This document shows positions 8,304-16,829 of a stretch of 64,000 bases of DNA, one piece after another. Within the stretch, counting starts at the first letter, position 1. Every line of letters begins with the position of its first letter. Source of the stretch: Asaccharospora irregularis DSM 2635 (GTDB lineage: Bacteria; Bacillota; Clostridia; Peptostreptococcales; Peptostreptococcaceae); NCBI RefSeq assembly GCF_900129815.1, contig NZ_FQWX01000002.1, positions 1 to 64,000 on the forward strand. Reading direction: 5' to 3'. Both the position numbers and the translations under genes were made by a program. Under the pieces are notes generated by a model that worked only from the letters and a program-made list of their open reading frames with translations, was not told the DNA's origin and searched no databases.

Positions 8304-8402
8304 CCTTTAAGTGATACAGAGATATCATAAGGCATCTGAGAATAAGTATTTCCAGTTAAAAGTAAAAGCTTTCGTCTTATGATGTAAAGCTTTTTGTTTT
8401 AT
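8304..8402 (+). promoter_or_regulatory. PyrR attenuator upstream of pyrR
   Basis: The RNA can fold a PyrR-binding anti-antiterminator: CCTT 8304-8307 pairs with AAGG 8329-8332, GATA with TATC, and the terminal loop is CAGAGA (8317-8322), matching the CNGNGA loop of known PyrR sites. ATCATAAG (8324-8331) can instead pair with CTTATGAT (8376-8383) as an antiterminator. The latter invades the loop of the terminator hairpin AAAAGCTTT (8364-8372) / AAAGCTTTT (8386-8394), which is followed by a T-rich tail. UMP-bound PyrR would favour termination, as in the B. subtilis pyr operon. Confidence 0.85.
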
Positions 8403-8408
8403 ATTTAA

Positions 8409-8981
<573 letters not shown>

Positions 8982-8989
8982 TTTGTATA

Positions 8990-9063
8990 CCTTTTAATTC
9001 AGTACAGAGAGACTGGAAAAGGGAGAATAATTTCTCCCTAACAAAAAAATGGGAGGTTTTTTT
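8990..9063 (+). promoter_or_regulatory. second PyrR attenuator, overlapping the uraA ribosome site
   Basis: PyrR hairpin: CCTTTT (8990-8995) pairs with AAAAGG (9017-9022), CAGT (9000-9003) with ACTG (9012-9015), and the loop is CAGAGA (9005-9010). Antiterminator: GGGAGAA (9021-9027) with TTCTCCC (9032-9038). Terminator: CTCCC (9034-9038) with GGGAG (9051-9055), then seven T. The three structures are mutually exclusive. The right terminator arm is also the GGGAGG ribosome site of uraA, so folding could block translation as well as end transcription. Confidence 0.83.
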
Positions 9064-10320
9064 ATGAAGAAAACAATAATGTCTTTACAACATCTATTAG
9101 CTATGTTTGGTGCTACAGTATTAGTTCCTATATTAACAGGATTTAACCCTACAGTAGCAATATTTTCAGCAGGGTTAGGAACTTTAATATTCCACTTATG
9201 TACAAATGGAAAGGTACCAGCATTTCTAGGATCTAGCTTTGCATTTATACCAGTAATAATAATAGTAAAAGATATGTATAATGGTGACTTAGCCTATGCC
9301 CAAGGCGGAATTATGGCAGCAGGATTACTATACGTAATAATGTCTTTTGTTGTAAAAATGGTTGGTATAGAAAAAATACAAAGATATTTCCCAGCGCAGG
9401 TTACAGGAGCTATGATAGCTGTTATAGGTTTAAATCTAATACCTACAGCGATTGGAATGGCTTCGGCGAATATGATAGTAGCAGGATTAACATTATTGAT
9501 TGCGCTTTGTATAAACAAATTTGGAAAAGGGTTTATAAAGCAACTAAGTATACTTATCGCAGTATTTTCAGGTTATGCATTATGTTTGGTGATGAACTTA
9601 GTAGATACGAGTATTATCAAAGATGCGGCTATGTTTGCAGTACCAGAGTTTTCACTACCTAAATTTAGTTTAGAATCAATAGTTGTAATAGCACCAGTAG
9701 TTTTAGCGGTATTTATGGAGCATATAGGAGATATGACTACAAATGGAGCAGTTGTAGGAAAAGACTTTATAAAGAATCCGGGCTTAAATAGAACATTACT
9801 TGGAGATGGGTTGGCAACAATAGTGGCAGGTTTGTTGGGAGGACCAGCAAATACAACTTATGGAGAAAATACAGCAGTGCTTGCAATAACTAAAAACTAT
9901 GATCCATCAATACTTAGACGTACAGCAATACTTGCTATGCTTCTTGCATGCGTAGGTAAATTTGGTGGATTTTTACAAAGTATACCAGGTGCAGTTATGG
10001 GTGGAATAAGTATATTATTATTCTCAATGATAACTTTTGTAGGTTTTAAAACTATAAAAAATAGTGATTGTATAGAAAATAAAAATAATATTGTTGTAAT
10101 AGCGGCGATACTAGTAATAGGCCTAGGAACATCTTATCTAGAAAAACAGGGAATATCAATAGGTATACCTATAACAGAAAGTGTAAAAATAACTGGACTT
10201 AGTTTAGCTGCGATAGTAGGTATTGTACTAAATAGAGTTTTAAATAACTCAGAGTTCAAATCAGAAAATATCAAAAAAACTACTGTAGAAAAAATAAATC
10301 CAGAGACTACTACAGTATAA
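9064..10320 (+). CDS. uraA: uracil permease (NCS2 family)
   Basis: Membrane uracil:cation symporter of the nucleobase-ascorbate (NCS2) family, called PyrP in Bacillus and UraA in E. coli. The 418 residues are mostly transmembrane, with the family features QHLLAMFGATVLVP at the N-terminus, AFLGSSFAFIP, the conserved glutamate region FMEHIGDMT, and the GGPANTTYGENTA motif. I start at ATG 9064, 7 bases after GGGAGG. The ATG at 9049 overlaps that ribosome site and would need another. The PyrR attenuator just upstream ties uptake to pyrimidine status. A strong terminator follows. Confidence 0.94.
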   Translation: MKKTIMSLQHLLAMFGATVLVPILTGFNPTVAIFSAGLGTLIFHLCTNGKVPAFLGSSFAFIPVIIIVKDMYNGDLAYAQGGIMAAGLLYVIMSFVVKMVGIEKIQRYFPAQVTGAMIAVIGLNLIPTAIGMASANMIVAGLTLLIALCINKFGKGFIKQLSILIAVFSGYALCLVMNLVDTSIIKDAAMFAVPEFSLPKFSLESIVVIAPVVLAVFMEHIGDMTTNGAVVGKDFIKNPGLNRTLLGDGLATIVAGLLGGPANTTYGENTAVLAITKNYDPSILRRTAILAMLLACVGKFGGFLQSIPGAVMGGISILLFSMITFVGFKTIKNSDCIENKNNIVVIAAILVIGLGTSYLEKQGISIGIPITESVKITGLSLAAIVGIVLNRVLNNSEFKSENIKKTTVEKINPETTTV

Positions 10321-10368
10321 TTAAAATAAAGACTACGTTAGACTAGTTTGTGCTAAATATGAAATAAA

Positions 10369-10420
10369 AATAACCGTATATTAGTATTTTCAATGTTTTG
10401 AGTACTAATATACGGTTATT
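10369..10420. terminator. bidirectional terminator between uraA and the opposing gene
   Basis: Perfect 18-bp inverted repeat, 10369-10386 with 10403-10420, 16-base loop, A-rich on the left and T-rich on the right. It can serve uraA on the plus strand and the small membrane gene on the minus strand. Part of the right arm (TACGGTTATT) recurs at 10441-10450. Confidence 0.85.
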
Positions 10421-10445
10421 TATTTATAAATAATTCATAATACGG

Positions 10446-10736
10446 TTATTTGTGTTTTTTATCTCTAAGAAATATTGGTTTAAGTAATAATTTGGCTAAT
10501 ACGCTGAAAACTAATAGAGTTATAAAAAAAGGAAGTAATCCAGGCAATGCCCCAGGTAGTCTTATAAATACAGACTCCATTGACAATAGGACTCCAACAT
10601 AAGATATAACTAATCCTAAATAAGAAAGTAATCCATAAGTTTTTATATACTTTCCATATTTATAGTTTTTTATAAGTAAATAGACGCTAGGAATAAACAT
10701 TAATACCCCAATAAAAATAATAATTGTTAATAACAT
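10446..10736 (-). CDS. hypothetical small membrane protein, three or four segments
   Basis: A 96-residue protein of unknown family. Hydrophobic segments occupy about 1-22, 34-53 and 62-87, linked by basic stretches (KNYKYGKYIK) and ending in a lysine/histidine-rich tail (RDKKHK), so the C-terminus is probably cytoplasmic. A GGGGG ribosome site lies a few bases upstream of the ATG on the minus strand. It is convergent with uraA and lies downstream of rqcH, from which it is separated by a terminator. I see no motif that suggests a function. Confidence 0.65.
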   Translation of the reverse strand: MLLTIIIFIGVLMFIPSVYLLIKNYKYGKYIKTYGLLSYLGLVISYVGVLLSMESVFIRLPGALPGLLPFFITLLVFSVLAKLLLKPIFLRDKKHK

Positions 10737-10874
10737 TCTATATCCCCCTTTTTAATTTCATATTTTTATTATATGAAATTGTAAACTATGATTATATTAT
10801 ATAGTATTTTAGGCTAGTTTAATAACGGAATCTCCAATAGTAGCCTTATTTATAATTTTATTAAGTTATAAATA

Positions 10875-10930
10875 AAAAGTACCCTAAAGTGTAGACTTTT
10901 TTATTAATTGTCCACTCTATAGGGTATTTT
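10875..10930 (-). terminator. terminator downstream of rqcH
   Basis: On the minus strand, TACCCTATAGAGTGGAC (10926-10910) pairs imperfectly with GTCTACACTTTAGGGTA (10896-10880) and is followed by a T-rich run. Confidence 0.7.
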
Positions 10931-10986
10931 TAAAAATGTAGATTAAATCCTTTTTTATAAATTTTATATAGTTTAAAACTTAGACA

Positions 10987-12756
10987 CTAAATATCTTTAT
11001 TTTTTAGTTTAGCGACCAATTCTTCCTCAGGTGTAACGTAGATAGTACTGTTAGTTTCATAGATTACCATACCAGGTTTTGAGCCACTAGGCTTTTTAAC
11101 ATTTTTCTTTTTAGTGTAGTCAACGGGAACCTGAGATGACATTTTAGATTTACTAAAGAATGCTGCTAACATAGCACCTTCAAATATAGTACTATCTGGG
11201 ACATATTTACCAGCACATTTTATAATAACATGAGATCCTGGAATATTTTTAGTATGCATCCACAAATCGTCGTTATCAGCAAGTCTTAAAGTCAAATAAT
11301 CGTTTTGCTTGTTATTTTTACCTACAAGTATTTTGAATCCATCAGATGATATAAATTCATGAGGTTTTGTAGTAAGCTTAGTTTCTTTCTTGCTTTTACT
11401 TTGGGATTTTATGTACCCAACTTTACCAAGCTCTTCTTTTATATCTTGCAATTCTGCTAGATTCTCACAATTTTCTATAGCCAAAATAATATTTTCAAGA
11501 TAGTCTATTTCTTCTTTGTTTATGGCTATTTGATTTTTTATTTCTACCTTAGCATGCTTCATTTTTGTATATTTTTTAAAGTACTTTTGAGCGTTTTCAG
11601 AAGGAGTAAGGTTTTTATTTAATTCTATAAATACATTCTCACAATTAGGATCGTAGAAGTTTTGGACATTTATACCATCCATACCTTTTTTTATCATATA
11701 GATATAAGACGTTATTAATTCACCTTTTACCTTATATATATCTGCATTCTCAGACTCTAAGAGCTCTTCTTCTTGTTTCTTTAATTTGTTATAAAGTCTA
11801 TCAAGTTTAACTGATATACTCTTTTTTAGGTTTGAGGCACGCTGATTTATTCTATCCTTTATATCCTTTGTTCTATAAAAGTCTTCTAATACTTCAGACA
11901 TACTATCTTTATTTATAAAGGACAGTTCTTTAAATAGACTTAAGTTAATACAACTAAAATCAACAACCTTATCAAGTTTCTCATCTACTACGATTGATGG
12001 AGAAAATTTATTGTTTTTTATATCACTAAACAAATTGATAAATTCACTATATATAGAGTTAAGTTGCTCTGATGATAGATCTATGGTATTTGATTTATGA
12101 TCAACAGATGCTCTAAAACATATTTCTTTTGCTACTATGGGGCTTATTCCTAAGAACTTAGAGTATATAGCCTTAAAAATAGGGCCCTCAAAGGAATTTA
12201 AGGTACTTACAAACGTATCTATGGATATACTATCAATAGGGTTTAACTTATCTTGTTTAGGTGGCAAAGAGTAAGTATGTCCAGGGAGTATTTGACGCAC
12301 TCTACTAATGCTAGTTGGGATTCTTTTTATTGAATCTAAAATAGTCTGAGTGTTATTTACGAGTATTATATTGCTGTGTCTTCCCATAATTTCTATTATT
12401 ATATCTTTGCTAGTTTTTTCTTTTAGTTCATCAAAAGACTCAACTGTGATTTTTATAATTCTCTCAAATTCAATTTGACATACATTTGTTATACTACCAC
12501 CCTGTATATATTTTCTAAGCAACATACAAAACATTGGTGCGCTTATAGGGTTTTCTTTTTTATAGTTGCTAGTCAAATAAATCCTAGGATTAGAGGCGCT
12601 AGCACTAAGCACTAATTTGAAATTCTCTTTATTGTTTCTTATATGCAAAATTATTTCATCGTCTTCAGGTTGGTATATTTTATCTATTTTACCTCCTGTA
12701 AGTTTTGATGATAACTCATCTACTATAGAATGTATAACTAAACCATCTAAGGCCAT
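10987..12756 (-). CDS. rqcH: RqcH/FbpA, NFACT-family ribosome quality control factor
   Basis: Bacterial Rqc2/NEMF homologue, older name fibronectin-binding protein A. RqcH binds peptidyl-tRNA-obstructed 50S subunits and directs alanine tailing of stalled peptides. The 589 residues follow the family plan: NFACT-N domain with the EIMGRHSN motif (near 130), a central coiled-coil section (about 300-460), and a C-terminal NFACT-R domain with LWMHTKNIPGSHVII. The start at 12756 (MALDGLV) is 8 bases after AAAGGAG. The upstream ATG (12774) overlaps that ribosome site. The gene is divergent from dapF. Confidence 0.92.
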   Translation of the reverse strand: MALDGLVIHSIVDELSSKLTGGKIDKIYQPEDDEIILHIRNNKENFKLVLSASASNPRIYLTSNYKKENPISAPMFCMLLRKYIQGGSITNVCQIEFERIIKITVESFDELKEKTSKDIIIEIMGRHSNIILVNNTQTILDSIKRIPTSISRVRQILPGHTYSLPPKQDKLNPIDSISIDTFVSTLNSFEGPIFKAIYSKFLGISPIVAKEICFRASVDHKSNTIDLSSEQLNSIYSEFINLFSDIKNNKFSPSIVVDEKLDKVVDFSCINLSLFKELSFINKDSMSEVLEDFYRTKDIKDRINQRASNLKKSISVKLDRLYNKLKKQEEELLESENADIYKVKGELITSYIYMIKKGMDGINVQNFYDPNCENVFIELNKNLTPSENAQKYFKKYTKMKHAKVEIKNQIAINKEEIDYLENIILAIENCENLAELQDIKEELGKVGYIKSQSKSKKETKLTTKPHEFISSDGFKILVGKNNKQNDYLTLRLADNDDLWMHTKNIPGSHVIIKCAGKYVPDSTIFEGAMLAAFFSKSKMSSQVPVDYTKKKNVKKPSGSKPGMVIYETNSTIYVTPEEELVAKLKNKDI

Positions 12757-12816
12757 AAATATCTCTCCTTTCATAGACGAAAAAACACGTCAATAAACTA
12801 ATTATTACACATAACA

Positions 12817-12845
12817 TATTTATTGTGAATAGGATATTTTGTAAA
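12817..12845 (-). promoter_or_regulatory. candidate promoter for rqcH
   Basis: On the minus strand, TTTACA (12845-12840), a 17-base spacer, then TAAATA (12822-12817). It is about 60 bases before the start codon. Confidence 0.45.
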
Positions 12846-12894
12846 AAAAATAATAAATAGCTTGTATTCAATTTCTTTTCTGTTAGAAATATTG

Positions 12895-12900
12895 TATAAT
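12895..12900 (+). promoter_or_regulatory. -10 element for dapF
   Basis: A perfect TATAAT 38 bases before the dapF start. The -35 position (TTTCTT, 12872-12877) is a poor match, so this is a tentative call. Confidence 0.45.
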
Positions 12901-12937
12901 TATAAGTTAGTGACTAAAATTAAAAGGGGAGATACTT

Positions 12938-13768
12938 ATGAAATTTTGGAAGTTACATGGAGTAGGAAATGATTTTATTGCTATAGATGGTAGATTTGAT
13001 AAAATACTAGCATCAGATTACTCCGATTTAGCCCAAAGAGTATGTCACAGACGATTTTCGGTTGGAGCAGATGGACTGTTAGTTGTTAAGAACTCTGAAG
13101 AATGTGATGTAGAAATGGTCTATTATAACTCGGATGGTTCAAGAGCTGCTATGTGCGGAAATGGATTAAGATGTTTTTGTAAGTTTGTTTATGACAACAA
13201 TATAGTTAACAAAAAAGAATTTGACGTTTATACATTAGATGGAGTAAAAAAGATAAAACTTAATGTTATAGATAAAAAAATAGATTCTATAAAAGTAAAC
13301 ATGGGAAAGGGTAGTTTCTCAAAACAGGATATAGGCCTTAATTGGAATAAGGACAATTTTATAGAGGAAGAGATTGAGGTTTTAGATAAAAAATTCAAAA
13401 TGACTTCTATGCTTATGGGAGTTCCCCATACTGTAATAGTTGCAGATGATATAAGCTTTGAAGATGTGTGTAAATACGGCAAAGAAATAGAAAAAAATAA
13501 AATATTCTCTCAGGGAACAAATGTAAATTTCGTTAAGGTAGAAGATGAGAACAATATAATTGTACATACATGGGAAAGGGGTTGTGGATATACCCTAGGA
13601 TGTGGGACAGGTATGACTGCATCTGCTATAGTATGCAATCATCTAAAAAAGGTTTGTAAAAGTGTCAACGTTACATCTGAGGGAGGCAAGGTTAAAATAG
13701 ATATAGAGGATTTTGTTTATATGACAGGACCGGCAGTGAAAATATGTGAAGGTACTATGGAGGTTTAA
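12938..13768 (+). CDS. dapF: diaminopimelate epimerase
   Basis: Converts LL- to meso-diaminopimelate for lysine and peptidoglycan synthesis. The 276 residues contain both active-site cysteines in their motifs: Cys73 in MCGNGLRC and Cys222 in LGCGTGMTAS. The N-terminal KLHGVGNDFI is also typical. An AGGGGAG ribosome site precedes the ATG. The next gene (yicC) starts one base after the stop, so the two are tightly linked although functionally unrelated. Confidence 0.96.
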   Translation: MKFWKLHGVGNDFIAIDGRFDKILASDYSDLAQRVCHRRFSVGADGLLVVKNSEECDVEMVYYNSDGSRAAMCGNGLRCFCKFVYDNNIVNKKEFDVYTLDGVKKIKLNVIDKKIDSIKVNMGKGSFSKQDIGLNWNKDNFIEEEIEVLDKKFKMTSMLMGVPHTVIVADDISFEDVCKYGKEIEKNKIFSQGTNVNFVKVEDENNIIVHTWERGCGYTLGCGTGMTASAIVCNHLKKVCKSVNVTSEGGKVKIDIEDFVYMTGPAVKICEGTMEV

Positions 13769-13769
13769 T

Positions 13770-14651
13770 ATGGCTATTAGTATGACAGGCTTTGGAAGAG
13801 GAGAATATAAAGATGATAACTACTATTTTTTAGTAGAATGTAAGACTATAAATCATAAATATTCAGATATAAATATACGTCTTCCTAGGAAAATTTCCTT
13901 TTTAGAGGATAAAGCAAGAAATTTAGTAAAAGACTATGTTAAAAGAGGAAGAGCTGACTTATATATAAAATTTGATTTATTAGGAAGCGAAGATGTAAGT
14001 CTTAAATTTGACGAAGGCTTAGCAATTCAGTACGTAGAGATACTAAATAATATAAAAAACAAATTTGGCTTAATGGATGATATAAGCGTGATGAACATAG
14101 CCAAGTTTCCAGAAATAATAAAAACAGAAGAAAAAGAAGAGGATGAAGATTTAGTTTGGTCTATGCTTAAAGGAGCATTAGAAGAAGCTTTAATAAATCT
14201 AAAAGATATGAGAACTGAAGAAGGTCAAAAATTAGCAGAGGATATTAAGATGAGATGTGATCTTCTGAATAATTATATTGAAGAAATAGAGAAATATTCA
14301 TATAATGTTGTTATTGACTACAAGGAAAAATTAACAAATAGGATAAGTGAGATATTAGAAAATCCTAGTATAATAGATGAAAACAGATTAGCACAAGAAG
14401 TAGCAATATACGCAGATAAAAGCAGTATAACAGAGGAAATAGTTAGGTTTAAAAGTCATATAATTCAACTTAAAAATACTGTATCAAAACAAGAATCTAT
14501 TGGTAGAAAGATAGACTTCTTAATTCAAGAAATGAACAGAGAAACTAATACTATAGGGTCTAAATCTTCTGATTTAAATATAACTAATTTAGTGGTTGAG
14601 TTAAAAAGTGAATTGGAAAAGATAAGAGAACAAATACAAAACATAGAATAA
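13770..14651 (+). CDS. yicC: YicC/YloC-family endoribonuclease
   Basis: Member of the YicC family; B. subtilis YloC and E. coli YicC are reported to be endoribonucleases that degrade RNA. The 293 residues open with the signature MAISMTGFGRGE and show ECKTINHKYSDINIRLPR and the C-terminal GRKIDFLIQEMNRE. I chose ATG 13770, 6 bases after TGGAGG (13758-13763), which lies inside the end of dapF. In B. subtilis remA lies between this gene and gmk. Here only 29 bases separate them and no RemA reading frame is present. Confidence 0.92.
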   Translation: MAISMTGFGRGEYKDDNYYFLVECKTINHKYSDINIRLPRKISFLEDKARNLVKDYVKRGRADLYIKFDLLGSEDVSLKFDEGLAIQYVEILNNIKNKFGLMDDISVMNIAKFPEIIKTEEKEEDEDLVWSMLKGALEEALINLKDMRTEEGQKLAEDIKMRCDLLNNYIEEIEKYSYNVVIDYKEKLTNRISEILENPSIIDENRLAQEVAIYADKSSITEEIVRFKSHIIQLKNTVSKQESIGRKIDFLIQEMNRETNTIGSKSSDLNITNLVVELKSELEKIREQIQNIE

Positions 14652-14680
14652 TACATAAAAATGGAAAGGAAGTAACTATA

Positions 14681-15298
14681 ATGCTTAAGAGAAAAGGAAT
14701 ACTACTAGTTGTATCTGGACCATCTGGAGCAGGAAAAGGGACCATATGCAAGGAATTATTAAAATCAAATGATAAAATAAAGCTTTCAGTTTCAGCAACA
14801 ACTAGGAGCCCAAGGACAGGTGAGGTTGAAGGAGTAAATTATTTCTTTATATCTAAGGAAAAATTTAAGTCTATGATAGACAATGGAGAATTTTTGGAAC
14901 ATGCTCAAATATATGATAATTTTTATGGGACTCCAAAGGCATCAATAATTGAAACTTTAGATAAAGGTCAAGATGTCTTACTTGAAATAGAGATGCAAGG
15001 TGCTAAGCAAATAAAAGATGTTTATCCAGAAGGGGTATTTATATTTGTACTTCCTCCATCTCTTGAAGAGCTAAAAAACAGAATAGTTGGAAGAGGAACG
15101 GAAACACAGGAAGAAATAGAAAAAAGATTTAGCTGTGCATACAAAGAAATCAATTTAATAAGCGATTATGACTATTTTATATTTAATGAGGATGTAGATA
15201 CTTCAGTTAAAGAAGTAGAATGTATAATATCATCAGAGAAAAATAAAGTTAGTAGATATAAAAACAATATAATAGAGAAATTTAAGGAGGAATTATAA
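14681..15298 (+). CDS. gmk: guanylate kinase
   Basis: Phosphorylates GMP to GDP with ATP. The 205 residues have the Walker A motif GPSGAGKGT at 11-19 and the GMP-binding region STRSPRTGEVEGVNYFF in the form ATTRSPR, as in standard bacterial enzymes. It is preceded by GGAAAGGAAG at workable spacing and followed two bases later by rpoZ, the conserved gmk-rpoZ pair. Confidence 0.96.
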   Translation: MLKRKGILLVVSGPSGAGKGTICKELLKSNDKIKLSVSATTRSPRTGEVEGVNYFFISKEKFKSMIDNGEFLEHAQIYDNFYGTPKASIIETLDKGQDVLLEIEMQGAKQIKDVYPEGVFIFVLPPSLEELKNRIVGRGTETQEEIEKRFSCAYKEINLISDYDYFIFNEDVDTSVKEVECIISSEKNKVSRYKNNIIEKFKEEL

Positions 15299-15300
15299 TT

Positions 15301-15567
15301 ATGTTAAAACCATCAATTAATGAGGTATTATCAAAGATAGACAACAGATACTACCTAGTAGGGACTGTTGCAAAAAGAGCTAGGGAAATAGTAGATGGAT
15401 CAGAGCCAATGGTTGCAAATAAATGTAAAGAAAACAAGCCAGTTTGTATAGCTACTCAAGAAGTTTCAGAAGAAAAAATAACTTACAGATTACTAACAGA
15501 GGAAGAAATAGAAATAGAAGAAGCTAAACACCAATTAGAACAAGCAAGCCAAATAAAAGAGGACTAA
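15301..15567 (+). CDS. rpoZ: RNA polymerase omega subunit
   Basis: Small subunit that stabilises beta-prime in RNA polymerase. The 88 residues begin MLKPSINEVLSKIDNRYYLV and contain the conserved AKRAREIVDG segment. The acidic, glutamate-rich C-terminal tail (EEIEIEEAKHQLEQ) is variable in the family. The ribosome site AGGAGG lies in the end of gmk, and coaBC starts 3 bases after the stop. Confidence 0.95.
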   Translation: MLKPSINEVLSKIDNRYYLVGTVAKRAREIVDGSEPMVANKCKENKPVCIATQEVSEEKITYRLLTEEEIEIEEAKHQLEQASQIKED

Positions 15568-15570
15568 TAA

Positions 15571-16770
15571 ATGTTAAAAAACAAAACTATTGTACTCGGT
15601 GTAAGTGGAGGAATAGCTGCATACAAAGCTTGTGATGTTGTCAGTAAGTTAAAAAAACTAGGAGCCAATGTACATGTAATAATGACTAAGTCGTCTGTTG
15701 AGTTTGTCTCACCATTGACATTTCAATCATTGAGTCAAAACTATGTAGTTTCTGATATGTTTGAGGAGCCTAGAACATGGGAAGTAGAACATATATCTTT
15801 GGCAAAAAAAGCAGACCTATTTTTAATAGTTCCTGCAACTGCTAATGTAATAGGAAAAATAGCAAATGGTATATCAGATGACATGCTTACTACTACAGTT
15901 ATGGCGACAAAAGCACCAATTCTAATAGCTCCAGCTATGAATACTAATATGTATGAAAATCCTATAGTTCAGAGAAATATAGAGAACCTAAAAGGTTTAG
16001 GATATAGGTTTATTGAACCAGATAGCGGAAGGCTTGCATGTGGTGATACAGGTAAGGGTAAGCTTAGTACCCCAGAAGTAATAGTGGATGAGGTAGTGAG
16101 TTTACTTACAAAAAATCAAGACTTAAAGGGAAAAAATATAATAATAACAGCAGGGCCAACTTTGGAAAAGATTGATCCGGTAAGATATTTGACAAATAGA
16201 TCATCTGGAAAAATGGGTTATGCTATAGCAGGAGAGGCCGTAAAAAGAGGTGCAAATGTAACATTGGTATCAGGACCTACAAAATTAAACCCACCTCAAA
16301 ACCTTAAAAAGTTTATACAAATAGAATCTGCTCAGGAAATGTATGAAGCTGTTGTAAGAAATCTAGAAGAAAACCAAGTTATAATAAAGAGTGCGGCAGT
16401 AGCGGATTATAAGCCTAAAGACTATAGTGACAAAAAAATCAAAAAAAGTGATGATGATTTAGTTATAAGATTAGATAGAAACAAGGATATTGCATATGAA
16501 ATAGGAAAACTTAAAGAGAATAGAATATTAGTTGGATTTGCAGCAGAGACCAATGACCTTATAGAAAATGCCAAGGGTAAGATTAAACGTAAAAACTTAG
16601 ATTTTATCGTGGCGAATGATCTAACTCAAGAAGGTGCAGGATTTGGTGTAGATACTAATATTATAAAAACTATAGATGCACAAGGTAATATAACAGAATA
16701 TCCTAAAATGAAAAAAGAAGAAGTAGCCAATGTTATATTAGATAAAATTAAAGTACTACTAGATAAATAA
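15571..16770 (+). CDS. coaBC: bifunctional phosphopantothenoylcysteine decarboxylase / phosphopantothenate-cysteine ligase
   Basis: Performs two steps of coenzyme A synthesis. The N-terminal flavoprotein decarboxylase (about 1-185) shows GVSGGIAAYKACDV, the catalytic-His context EVEHISLAKKAD and the PAMNTNMYENP motif. The C-terminal ligase (about 186-399) shows ITAGPTLEKIDPVRYLTNRSSGKMG and the AAVADY lysine region. Length 399 is normal. It sits in the conserved rpoZ-coaBC-priA order. A short hairpin with a T-rich tail follows. Confidence 0.95.
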   Translation: MLKNKTIVLGVSGGIAAYKACDVVSKLKKLGANVHVIMTKSSVEFVSPLTFQSLSQNYVVSDMFEEPRTWEVEHISLAKKADLFLIVPATANVIGKIANGISDDMLTTTVMATKAPILIAPAMNTNMYENPIVQRNIENLKGLGYRFIEPDSGRLACGDTGKGKLSTPEVIVDEVVSLLTKNQDLKGKNIIITAGPTLEKIDPVRYLTNRSSGKMGYAIAGEAVKRGANVTLVSGPTKLNPPQNLKKFIQIESAQEMYEAVVRNLEENQVIIKSAAVADYKPKDYSDKKIKKSDDDLVIRLDRNKDIAYEIGKLKENRILVGFAAETNDLIENAKGKIKRKNLDFIVANDLTQEGAGFGVDTNIIKTIDAQGNITEYPKMKKEEVANVILDKIKVLLDK

Positions 16771-16801
16771 GCATCTATATTAATAGATGCTTATATTTTT
16801 A
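16770..16801 (+). terminator. weak terminator-like hairpin after coaBC
   Basis: AGCATCTAT (16770-16778) pairs with ATAGATGCT (16783-16791), 4-base loop, then TATATTTTT. Partial read-through into priA is likely given the short stem and interrupted T run. Confidence 0.55.
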
Positions 16802-16829
16802 AATGAAGCAATTTTAAAGAGGTTATAAT

